From NCBI GenBank assembly GCA_012295275.1, contig CM022678.1, positions 16,003,045 through 16,058,044 of the forward strand: a stretch of DNA of 55,000 bases, read 5' to 3'. Made by a program: the position numbers and the translations under genes. Below are positions 36,695 through 39,578 of this stretch, piece by piece; positions within the stretch are counted from its first letter, which is position 1, and each line of letters begins with the position of its first letter. A model generated the notes under the pieces. That model was not told the DNA's origin. It saw nothing but the letters and a program-made list of their open reading frames with translations, and ran no database searches. The DNA is from Chrysomallon squamiferum. Its lineage: Eukaryota; Mollusca; Gastropoda; Neomphalida; Peltospiridae.

Positions 36695-38598
36695 CTAATG
36701 ATTAAAGGTAGAACAAATATTCCTATATTAGTATGTGATATTAGAAAAAGGCTGACGTAGGCAAGACCTTAATTTATCTTTAGGATATTTATTATATAAA
36801 CCAAAAAGTATTGAACTATACATTTAACTGATTATATGAATGGACAGTAATTTTCATTCACAAAGTTTATTTGATTATAATAATATAACTTTTTAATAAA
36901 AATACTGAAAAATGCTCATTTACACTAGAACATGAGATAATTTATGCATAAAGTCAAAGAACATATTTTGTTTTCCATATCTGATTATAATGAAATAACA
37001 TTTTAAGCATAATACTGAAAAACATGTTTAAGCTTATATAATTTGCATATGAAGTCATAGAAATTTGTTTTCATATACTGGTATTAGTAATAATATTTAC
37101 CTAATGAATAAAAAATAATATTGAAAAATATGTAAGTAAAAGTTTAGTGATTTTTCACGATGTTTTTTGAAAAATTATTTGTGATAACAGAATAAATCAC
37201 ATGAGTTATTCTTTTAATGAACTTTTAAAAGACTTTTACTTTCTTATATTTAAAATAATAATTAAAAAAAATAACAACAAAAGATCAAATAGTTTAAAGT
37301 AATTTTATTAGTGTCATATAATTAAAGTATTAAAACAGTTAATTTTGTTGGTAAAATTATTTTTATTTCTCTTACAAAACCTTTCTTAGACTGTACTGAA
37401 TGTTAAGGATTTTCTGGAGGAATCATTTTTATTGTTATTATTATTAGTAGTATTTTGTCATTCAGGTTTATAGTTATTATTATAGTTATAGTTATTGTTA
37501 TTATTGTTATTATTATTATTGATATTATTATTATTATTATTAATGTTGATTAGTTAGTTCTGTGACTTTTTCACATTTGTATTGGTTTTAATGTTTGTTT
37601 GGTGTTTTTTGTCATGTTTTTTATCTTTCTGAAAGAATTTATTTTTCTAGCTATTTGTTTTTATTTATTAATTATTTTCATTATTTTTTTTCTTTATTTT
37701 ATCATCATTATTATTATTATTATTATTATTATTTTAATTTATCTTCTTTTTTACTTTTTAAATTCTTGTTTAAGCATTTATGTTTATTTTGTTTTTTACC
37801 ATCAGTAGTCCTACTAGATAAAGACAGTATTAAAACTGATGTATAAAATGTGAAAGGTTTACACAAAAAGAATTTTTATCCTGATACAGTTATAATATAT
37901 TCCAATAATCTGTATTATAAATTATCTAAAAATTATTAAAATATTTATACTTTTTCTATTCAGATCAAAGATTGTTCATAAACATGAAAGTTATTAATAC
38001 AAACTGGTGTCAAATATTCTTGCTGCTAATTAAAATAAAAAGAAGTAATAATAAATAAATAAATAAAATTAATTAAAATAAAATAATGATAATATTGTTT
38101 TGTTTTCTTTTTTTAATTATTATTATTAAAAAATAAATTTAAAACAAATCACCAGAATTTATTTATTCTGAGAAAGATATAAATGGTAACGAATGAAAGG
38201 AGATGTGCATTCCGAACGGTTTTTTGAAACTGTTTTAATGGTACTGGGAAATTCAAAAAAAAAAAAAAAAAATTGGATTTCGTTTGCAATACTTACTCAA
38301 GGGGTTTAAACGAATCCTGGCCAGCCGCCACGTACGATCCACCATCTTGCATACTGGATAAATCTTTAACCCTGTGGCCACCATTTGGTGTGTATAGTTT
38401 CCTCACAGCCCCACTTTGCAGTTGAACACAGTGAGTAACTTCACCAAGAAACGCTTCAAAAGTTCGCACCGCTCGCCTATTCCACGTGTAACGGCGTCCA
38501 GGAAAATATTTGTCTCCATTACGATAGAAATTAAAATGTTTAGCTTGTTCCAAATTCTTCGTTTCGACAGACTGCGTTGACATTGTAGCTGTTGTCAT
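477..38598 (-). CDS. DCDC2: DCDC2 ortholog, spliced gene, 8 exons recognised
   Basis: Doublecortin (DCX) domains are ubiquitin-like folds that bind microtubules; vertebrate DCDC2 sits on the ciliary axoneme. Eight exons (listed separately) join with GT-AG introns and compatible phases into 342 codons plus a TAG stop. Residues 20-101 form DCX domain 1, with YRNGDKYFPGRR at 25-36 and GAVRKLYTPNGGHRV at 63-77. Residues 146-180 form the second half of DCX domain 2 (LYTKDGYPIEKLDELEHGG). The tail has a SLPPLSRDSK block at 200-209, a lysine-rich stretch at 234-273, and an acidic block with DLPIDQ that resembles the human DCDC2 tail (DEGIFK and VEVPVDQ). Human DCDC2 is about 476 aa, so this product is short: the first half of DCX domain 2 (about 45 residues) is not seen and the tail is shorter. 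Other DCX paralogs (DCDC2B, DCDC2C) cannot be fully excluded, but the tail match favours DCDC2. The exons are seen directly; the ciliary role is family knowledge. Confidence 0.9.
561..1555 (-). other. DCDC2 intron 7
   Basis: This 995-bp intron holds a poly-T run (about 619-651), A-rich simple sequence, an (ATA)n tract at 857-900, short (CA)n at 1440-1454 and (TATG)n at 1481-1514 close to the exon 7 donor. The region 1080-1200 is less AT-rich and open in one minus frame, but has no convincing acceptor or DCDC2 similarity. Confidence 0.7.
1556..1680 (-). CDS. DCDC2: DCDC2 exon 7: acidic conserved tail block
   Basis: A 125-nt exon completes codon 274 (G+AT, Asp), encodes residues 275-315 and ends in phase 0. 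The sequence runs DEGGVFKSKN then HQETKGAQEVKETQDTKVDL, PIDQVEAEEVK, closely following the human DCDC2 tail (SDEGIFKAG, ETRGAAEVQEDEDTQVEVPV). This is the best evidence that the gene is DCDC2 and not another DCX protein. The acceptor is GTTTTTAAGTTCAG; an AAG five bases upstream would shift the frame. Donor GTCAGT (1555-1550) was chosen; an in-frame GTGAAG donor lies 6 nt upstream and would drop Val-Lys. Confidence 0.87.
1681..2107 (-). other. DCDC2 intron 6
   Basis: This 427-bp intron consists of AT-rich DNA plus a (TA)n/(GACA)n compound microsatellite at 2020-2095 that begins about 12 bp from the exon 6 donor. Nothing else is recognised. Confidence 0.75.
2108..2229 (-). CDS. DCDC2: DCDC2 exon 6: lysine/arginine-rich tail
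   Basis: A 122-nt exon completes codon 233 (AG+A, Arg), encodes residues 234-273 and leaves G of codon 274. It opens YRRNQHHPKKEEDAVFPAKP and ends KRPQEINYDK; 14 of the 40 residues are Lys or Arg. Human DCDC2 has a similar basic stretch here (KRKGKKED). Such segments often add microtubule affinity, but that is inference. The acceptor TATCATTAG lacks a strong pyrimidine tract; the donor is GTGGGT (2107-2102). A (GACA)n/(TA)n tract starts at once beyond the donor. Confidence 0.82.
2230..3151 (-). other. DCDC2 intron 5
   Basis: This 922-bp intron holds a degenerate GAT/AAT-rich tract (2230-2600), (TA)n at 2656-2681, (GT)n at 2715-2736 and a hairpin-forming minisatellite (2857-3145) that reaches the exon 5 donor. 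Confidence 0.75.
2857..3145. repeat. About 50-bp minisatellite with internal inverted repeats
   Basis: The core TGTGAACACA recurs at about 2859, 2910, 2959, 3010, 3046 and 3109, mostly 49-51 bp apart with two irregular copies. Each unit contains ACACAGGT and its reverse complement ACCTGTGT about 8 nt apart, so each can form a hairpin with a stem of 8-10 bp. Confidence 0.88.
3152..3253 (-). CDS. DCDC2: DCDC2 exon 5: Ser/Pro-rich tail segment
   Basis: A 102-nt exon begins with the last base of codon 199 (AG+G, Arg), encodes residues 200-232 starting SLPPLSRDSKTSTNQSSPVH and ends with AG of codon 233. SLPPLSRDSK matches SSLPPIVGSRK in human DCDC2 at the same distance from DCX2. The segment is low-complexity, rich in Ser, Pro, Gln and Asn, and probably disordered. 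The acceptor is CTTTCTTTCAG and the donor GTATAA (3151-3146, non-consensus at +5). The frame was fixed by phase with exons 4 and 6; a longer open frame overlapping it is out of phase and not used. Confidence 0.85.
3254..3727 (-). other. DCDC2 intron 4
   Basis: This 474-bp AT-rich intron has a poly-A run at about 3508-3532 and several A-rich stretches. No other structure is seen. Confidence 0.75.
3728..3889 (-). CDS. DCDC2: DCDC2 exon 4: C-terminal half of DCX domain 2
   Basis: A 162-nt exon begins with the last base of codon 145, encodes residues 146-198, and ends with AG of codon 199. LYTKDGYPIEKLDELEHGG (146-164) and RYICVPAFRPFKRVDY (165-180) match the human segment LYTLEGKLVESGAELENGQ followed by FYVAVGRDKFKKLPY. 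Residues 181-198 (KDTGMKNLLTSPRLDGRF) begin the post-DCX tail. The acceptor is CGTTTCTCAG (ending 3890) and the donor GTAAAC (3727-3722). The overlapping plus-strand frame is an antisense shadow. A direct join to exon 3 is in frame (AA+G, Lys) but would leave DCX2 without its first half. Confidence 0.93.
4370..4677. repeat. About 105-bp tandem units rich in GACA
   Basis: Three units share TTTCAACCTACTTGTGAA-like cores at about 4370, 4476 and 4580, each followed by impure (CAGA)n. They grade into the 41-bp array that follows: the last unit core is replaced by the first AGCACCTGCAA. Confidence 0.8.
4678..5480. repeat. 41-bp minisatellite
   Basis: The unit holds CAGCACCTGCAAACACAAAC followed by ATGTCAGCTAAATCATTATC. 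Successive copies at 5191 and 5232 are 41 bp apart. About 19 copies are present: the right part is nearly uniform, while the left end (4678-4960) has shortened or altered copies. No functional exon is visible in it. Confidence 0.93.
6244..6710. repeat. Cluster of (TA)n, (GT)n and poly-T
   Basis: (TA)n lies at about 6244-6260, (TG)n at about 6503-6561, and poly-T at about 6679-6709. Predicted peptides over this stretch are low-complexity shadows. Confidence 0.88.
7200..7670. repeat. Diverged tandem array, about 120-bp units
   Basis: Four degenerate copies share CATTTATTTCCCAATCCAAC near the start, a TAGTATTTTC core and GTAAATGACTGCTTGCTAT. They begin at about 7207, 7328, 7467 and 7556. Divergence between copies suggests an old amplification. 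Confidence 0.75.
8397..8528 (-). pseudogene. Tc1/mariner-type transposase C-terminal relic
   Basis: On the minus strand 44 codons read IHDLQIALNREWNTITVPEI, then NALIRSMR, two stops, CTAVINAAGVHTHI. This is the usual C-terminus of Tc1-like transposases (EW-N-IP, I-LI-SM, RC-AVI-A-GGHT-Y). Both stops are TGA and stand where the family normally has Arg-Arg, so each is explained by one C-to-T change in CGA. Upstream catalytic parts (DDE, LNPIEN) are no longer recognisable. A possible end of the element, with GTGTCCCAAAATAGTTTATG, lies near 7740, on the expected side. Non-functional. Confidence 0.8.
9011..9125. repeat. 27-28-bp tandem repeat
   Basis: Units of GAAGGGAAAAGTTGTTACAG plus ATTTTAT start at 9011, 9038, 9065 and 9093, with a partial copy at 9121. 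Confidence 0.85.
9595..10010. repeat. About 40-bp diverged tandem repeat
   Basis: Units of roughly TGTGAACAATGGATAGGTCA plus GTTATTTCTTTACTGT recur at about 9664, 9750, 9788, 9829, 9867, 9906, 9944 and 9988. A poly-T insertion at 9700-9724 interrupts the array. Confidence 0.78.
10455..10580. repeat. (AAT)n and (GT)n microsatellites
   Basis: (AAT)n spans about 10455-10494, followed by interrupted (TG)n to about 10580. Confidence 0.9.
10775..10851 (-). CDS. DCDC2: DCDC2 exon 3: inter-DCX linker, start of DCX2
   Basis: A 77-nt exon in phase 0 encodes residues 120-144 (VPPVYHYKRQVSGRIKRAQT then QSIII) plus AA of codon 145. The linker matches the human DCDC2 stretch PVIHSRINVSARFRKP by position and by basic character, and the final QSIII should be the first beta strand of DCX2 (CTIFLIANGD in human). 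The acceptor TTTTTGCAG is strong; the donor GTGAGA at 10774-10769 is moderate. The next recognised exon starts at the GAV-LYT junction of DCX2, so the strand-turn-helix part expected immediately after this exon is not accounted for. Confidence 0.82.
11020..11081. repeat. (TGTC/TATC)n microsatellite
   Basis: A run of TGTC units passes into TATC units. Confidence 0.9.
11700..12218. repeat. (CA)n, (TC)n and (TA)n microsatellites
   Basis: (AC)n lies at 11707-11735, (TC)24 at 12013-12060 followed by (TA)5 and more (TC)n to 12086, and (TA)n at 12201-12218. The DNA between them is ordinary AT-rich sequence. Confidence 0.9.
13105..13445. repeat. (CA)n clusters
   Basis: Interrupted (CA)n spans 13105-13183 with AAAACA spacers; a (CT)n/(CA)n compound lies at 13400-13445. 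A further (CA)n is at 13733-13757. Confidence 0.9.
13906..14109 (+). other. Unrecognised 67-codon open frame in CpG-richer DNA
   Basis: The frame starts MCFQVTRTNAHKQKQCSCPA and ends EEEWKPVPTDNWLL. It is not low-complexity, and its composition (about six CpGs in 190 bp) differs from the surrounding intron, so it might be a piece of a younger insertion or an unknown exon. I recognise no family, domain or signal peptide. No clear splice sites or poly-A signal frame it. Most likely non-coding. Confidence 0.25.
14866..14975. repeat. (CAA/TAA)n microsatellite
   Basis: About 110 bp of mixed AAC and AAT trinucleotides. Confidence 0.9.
15094..15670. repeat. 73-bp minisatellite, about 8 copies
   Basis: The unit begins AGACACTAAACAGAAGTTAA and contains CTGTACAGAGGTGTG and TTTCAGGCGTG. 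Copies begin at 15169 and 15242, exactly 73 bp apart. Copies are over 95% alike by eye, with small variants (AAGCTG versus CACTG, CTCC versus CTCT, GTGAG versus GTGTG) grouped by neighbourhood. Confidence 0.95.
15768..16052. repeat. Degenerate GAT/AAT-rich tract
   Basis: GATGATGATG runs alternate with ATGATAATGACAA-like segments. The composition matches the tract at 2230-2600. Confidence 0.85.
16349..16356. promoter_or_regulatory. Perfect CRE palindrome TGACGTCA
   Basis: A full cAMP-response element (CREB/ATF family site) within a 300-bp intronic pocket (16141-16440) that keeps about 12 CpGs. Function is inferred only from the motif. Confidence 0.35.
16545..16628. repeat. (TTA)n microsatellite
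   Basis: Two TTA runs are separated by a short T-rich spacer. Confidence 0.92.
16770..17400. repeat. (TTTA)n-rich stretch
   Basis: Pure TTTA runs lie at about 16776-16811, 17240-17278 and 17310-17360, with related T/A simple sequence between them. Confidence 0.88.
17580..17915. repeat. (ATT)n microsatellites
   Basis: ATT runs lie at 17588-17608 and 17869-17913, the second about 15 units. Confidence 0.9.
18374..18590. repeat. (GT)n, (TATG)n, (CA)n and (TGTC)n cluster
   Basis: (GT)n at 18374-18408, (GT)n/(TATG)n at 18444-18475 running into (CA)n to 18500, and (TGTC)n at 18563-18583. The GT and CA tracts are opposite-sense and could pair. Confidence 0.88.
19430..19484 (-). CDS. DCDC2: DCDC2 exon 2: end of DCX1 and linker
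   Basis: A 55-nt exon completes codon 101 (GA from exon 1 plus A gives Glu) and encodes residues 102-119, YTSIDPRPRHRKPINYND. It corresponds to the basic linker that follows DCX1 in vertebrate DCDC2 (NYLDIGEIKKRP). The acceptor is TTGCAG at 19490-19485 and the donor GTAAGT at 19429-19424, both close to consensus. It ends in phase 0, matching exon 3. It is too short to be seen as an open frame alone; the identification rests on splice sites, phase and linker similarity. Confidence 0.85.
19550..19731. repeat. (CA)n microsatellite cluster
   Basis: Interrupted CACACA/CATACA/CAGACA runs begin about 60 bp upstream (in gene sense) of the exon 2 acceptor. Confidence 0.92.
20490..20896. repeat. Poly-T runs and (CA)n
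   Basis: T runs of roughly 27 and 30 lie at 20489-20515 and 20594-20622. Degenerate GACA and TAAA follow, then (CA)n at about 20857-20896. Confidence 0.9.
21243..21288. repeat. (TG)n microsatellite
   Basis: About 20 TG units. Confidence 0.93.
21373..21380. promoter_or_regulatory. Perfect CRE palindrome TGACGTCA
   Basis: The second intronic CREB/ATF-type palindrome, about 550 bp from the X-box-like sequence at 21933. Motif evidence only. Confidence 0.3.
21933..21946 (+). promoter_or_regulatory. X-box-like motif (RFX site), intron 1
   Basis: GTCGCCATGGAGAC matches the 14-bp ciliary X-box GTHNYYATRRNAAC at 13 of 14 positions, including the central AT. It sits in a CpG-retaining pocket (about 21795-22100, about 11 CpGs) inside an otherwise CpG-poor intron. 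RFX factors control many ciliary genes; activity here is inference. Confidence 0.35.
22155..22437. repeat. Degenerate AAT/AAC/TAG trinucleotide tract
   Basis: Runs of TAG, AAT and AAC triplets span about 280 bp. Confidence 0.9.
23628..24027. repeat. About 26-bp tandem repeat with 68-bp higher-order unit
   Basis: The base unit resembles TTGAGTATCTTTAGTGACTG plus ACA. In the left part three base units form a 68-bp higher-order unit: AATTGAGTATC recurs at 23674 and 23742. The right part is more diverged. Confidence 0.85.
25080..25330. repeat. About 55-bp tandem repeat
   Basis: AACAAATTAAATTATATTTA recurs at about 25126, 25182, 25234 and 25307, with ACATGACATCATTTTTT between copies. Fading copies of AACAAATTAAATT continue to about 25870. 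Confidence 0.82.
26378..26415. repeat. (ATT)n microsatellite
   Basis: About 12 ATT units followed by T-rich sequence. Confidence 0.92.
27011..27055. repeat. (GT)22 microsatellite
   Basis: A pure GT run of about 45 bp. Confidence 0.95.
27280..29240. repeat. Old, irregular tandem array, 100-170-bp units
   Basis: Modules recur in a roughly fixed order: CCAGTGAATAGTTACTAAGT, then TACTCTTTATAACAATAAAA, then ACTGGTATAACCAATT, then AGAGATTGTTGTAGATTCA, then CTCTGGACA-CAGTCA. Copies are visible near 27590, 27740, 27846, 28010, 28180, 28370, 28480, 28670 and 28800. Traces reach 29200 and 29860. There is no coding potential in any frame. Confidence 0.8.
29300..29540. repeat. (TAG/TAA/CAG)n trinucleotide tract
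   Basis: Long runs of TAG with interspersed CAG and TAA. Homopolymeric Val/Ala or Thr peptides predicted here are artefacts. Confidence 0.93.
30060..30800. repeat. About 60-bp diverged tandem repeat
   Basis: The phrase GTTTCTAAATGAATAAAT plus ATTGAATAAT and then CATTTTGT recurs at about 30290, 30320, 30380, 30460, 30505 and 30660. One longer module (ACTACATCTTTTTTTTCT then TAAACTACAGAATAATAT) is duplicated near 30570 and 30720. Confidence 0.78.
32470..32583. repeat. (TTA)n microsatellite
   Basis: Interrupted TTA runs, purest at about 32543-32583. Confidence 0.92.
32940..33030. repeat. (GT)n, (TA)n and (GA)n compound
   Basis: Three adjacent dinucleotide runs within 90 bp. Confidence 0.9.
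33691..33754. repeat. (CA)32 microsatellite
   Basis: A pure CA run of 64 bp, followed at 33860-33892 by (AAT)n. Confidence 0.95.
34161..34202. repeat. (AG)21 microsatellite
   Basis: A pure purine run. Its transcript-sense strand is (CT)n. Confidence 0.95.
35006..35069. repeat. (AC)32 microsatellite
   Basis: A pure AC run. A looser CA-rich stretch precedes it at 34630-34770. Confidence 0.95.
35396..35790. repeat. 66-bp tandem repeat, about 6 copies
   Basis: AATGTTAAATAATTTTTAAT starts at 35399, 35465, 35531, 35597 and (as AATGCTAA) 35663, exactly 66 bp apart, with a decayed sixth copy to about 35790. The unit also holds ACATAACATATTTTATTAAA and TTTGGATTGATATAT. Confidence 0.93.
35885..36002. 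repeat. (GT)n facing (CA)n
   Basis: An interrupted GT/GC run at 35885-35948 faces a CACA run at 35961-35998 across a short spacer, so the region can fold back on itself. Confidence 0.85.
36434..36693. repeat. (CT)n and (TG)41 microsatellites
   Basis: CT runs at 36434-36472; a pure TG run of 82 bp lies at 36612-36693. Confidence 0.95.
37430..37736. repeat. (TTA)n simple sequence
   Basis: TTA/GTTA runs lie at 37430-37550 and 37708-37734. Confidence 0.88.
38297..38598 (-). CDS. DCDC2: DCDC2 exon 1: start codon and DCX domain 1
   Basis: This exon encodes residues 1-100 and two bases of codon 101. The start at 38598-38596 is the first in-frame ATG after an in-frame TAA at 38652-38650; a second ATG follows at codon 6. 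Typical DCX features are visible: the YRNGD turn at 25-29, a GRR basic pair at 34-36, TFEAFLGEVT at 46-55 (the helix), SGAVRKLYT at 62-70, and DGGSYVAAGQDSFK at 85-98. The donor GTAAGT is at 38296-38291, and a run of 18 T in the sense strand begins about 19 nt into the intron. Unlike most of the gene body, the exon keeps many CpGs. It lies 18.8 kb from exon 2. Confidence 0.93.
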
Positions 38599-38648
38599 CT
38601 TACTGTATTGGTATTTTTCACAGAGAAAACATCGATGGTCAAAAGCAT
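38595..38648 (-). other. Upstream ORF overlapping the DCDC2 start (ATGA)
   Basis: A 17-codon ORF (MLLTIDVFSVKNTNTVR) ends in a TGA that shares bases with the main start codon in the arrangement ATGA. It is relevant only if transcription starts upstream of 38648. ORFs placed like this can limit, or permit by reinitiation, translation of the main frame. Confidence 0.4.
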
Positions 38649-38649
38649 T

Positions 38650-38655
38650 TTACAT
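38650..38655 (-). other. Minimal start-stop element ATGTAA in the leader
   Basis: An ATG followed directly by TAA lies in frame with the DCDC2 start, 52 nt before it. Known start-stop uORFs can stall ribosomes. Role unproven here. Confidence 0.3.
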
Positions 38656-38742
38656 TATGTCTTTTCGTTTGAGACCTCTTTCCGGTTTACAGAGCGTTGG
38701 GAGATGTGATTTGTTTACGGTCCTTTGGCGACCTCTGACCTC

Positions 38743-38756
38743 GTCGCTGGGGAAAC
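38743..38756 (+). promoter_or_regulatory. X-box-like motif (RFX site) upstream of DCDC2
   Basis: GTCGCTGGGGAAAC fits the two half-sites of the ciliary X-box (GTNRCY and RRNAAC) but has GG in place of the central AT: 12 of 14 positions of GTHNYYATRRNAAC. It lies about 145 bp upstream of the start codon, the usual distance for X-boxes of ciliary genes. A separate GTCGCC half-site lies on the minus strand about 15 bp away (38727-38732). Confidence 0.45.
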
Positions 38757-39570
38757 GAAGTCGTGACGTTTCTCGGATCGGTAGGGATCATCATTTATGA
38801 ATGGATAGTTGAAATTAGATTTTGAGGCGTTATGTATAAGGTGTAAATGAATTGAGACAAAAACATCTAGCTGCATAGCTGATAAGTTTCAGATAAATTA
38901 ATAAGGCATTTTACTAACTGTAATGCCGGATCGATATTTTAGTATTTACCTCTGCAGGTATGACAAACATTTTATATTTGTCGGCTTGCCACATATTACA
39001 TGAATAACAAGTTATTATGTACTGTACTGCAGAAATAATTGTAATTTAATAATAATTGCAGGTGAAAAAAAAAAAATATAATATTTCTAAATAATGTTCA
39101 AGCCGTTATATATTTTCGATATTAAAAAGAAAAGTTATTTGTTTTGTTTTTGTAAACATTTTTAATTTCACGGCGTTCACAAAGCATACAGAAACTGCTG
39201 AATTTTAACGCAATATATTATTTTTTTCAAAAGTTATCGACAGACAAGAACGAAATCGTTTCATATTCGATCTATTATTTCGTTACGTATAAGTATATAT
39301 TTTCTGTTTTCTAATAAAATTAAACGAGTGTAGTAAAGTTTTATTTTTCAAGTGATAAACTGTATGATGCTCTACGAGCCTGTATTTCTTCAGCACACCC
39401 TCACTCACACATTTTATTATAAGTAAATGATTATTATAAGTAAATATTTCAGGATTTATCTGATCTTGAAAGTGTACTTTGTTTTCATTGTTGACATAAT
39501 AAATAGCAATACTGAGGTAAAATTTAAAAATAAAATGTCAGAAATAAAAATAAAATAATATATGTATTTG

Positions 39571-39578
39571 TGACGTCA
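39571..39578. promoter_or_regulatory. Perfect CRE palindrome TGACGTCA
   Basis: A CREB/ATF-type palindrome about 1 kb upstream of the DCDC2 start. Motif evidence only. Confidence 0.3.

Larger units (their letters stand above)
19485..38296 (-). other. DCDC2 intron 1
   Basis: This 18.8-kb intron is the largest in the gene. Its tandem arrays and CpG pockets are listed separately. Between them (for example 22500-23600, 24030-25080, 25900-27000, 31200-32400, 33060-33550 and 36700-38250) I see only AT-rich DNA with short simple runs and no exon, RNA gene or intact mobile element. The acceptor is TTGCAG and the donor GTAAGT. Confidence 0.75.
38599..38790 (-). promoter_or_regulatory. DCDC2: Presumed DCDC2 promoter and 5' leader
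   Basis: This stretch upstream of the start codon is more GC- and CpG-rich than most of the window, has no TATA box in an obvious place, and carries an X-box-like site and short upstream ORFs. The transcription start is not known. It marks the border between the CpG-poor gene body and the CpG-retaining flank. Confidence 0.5.
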
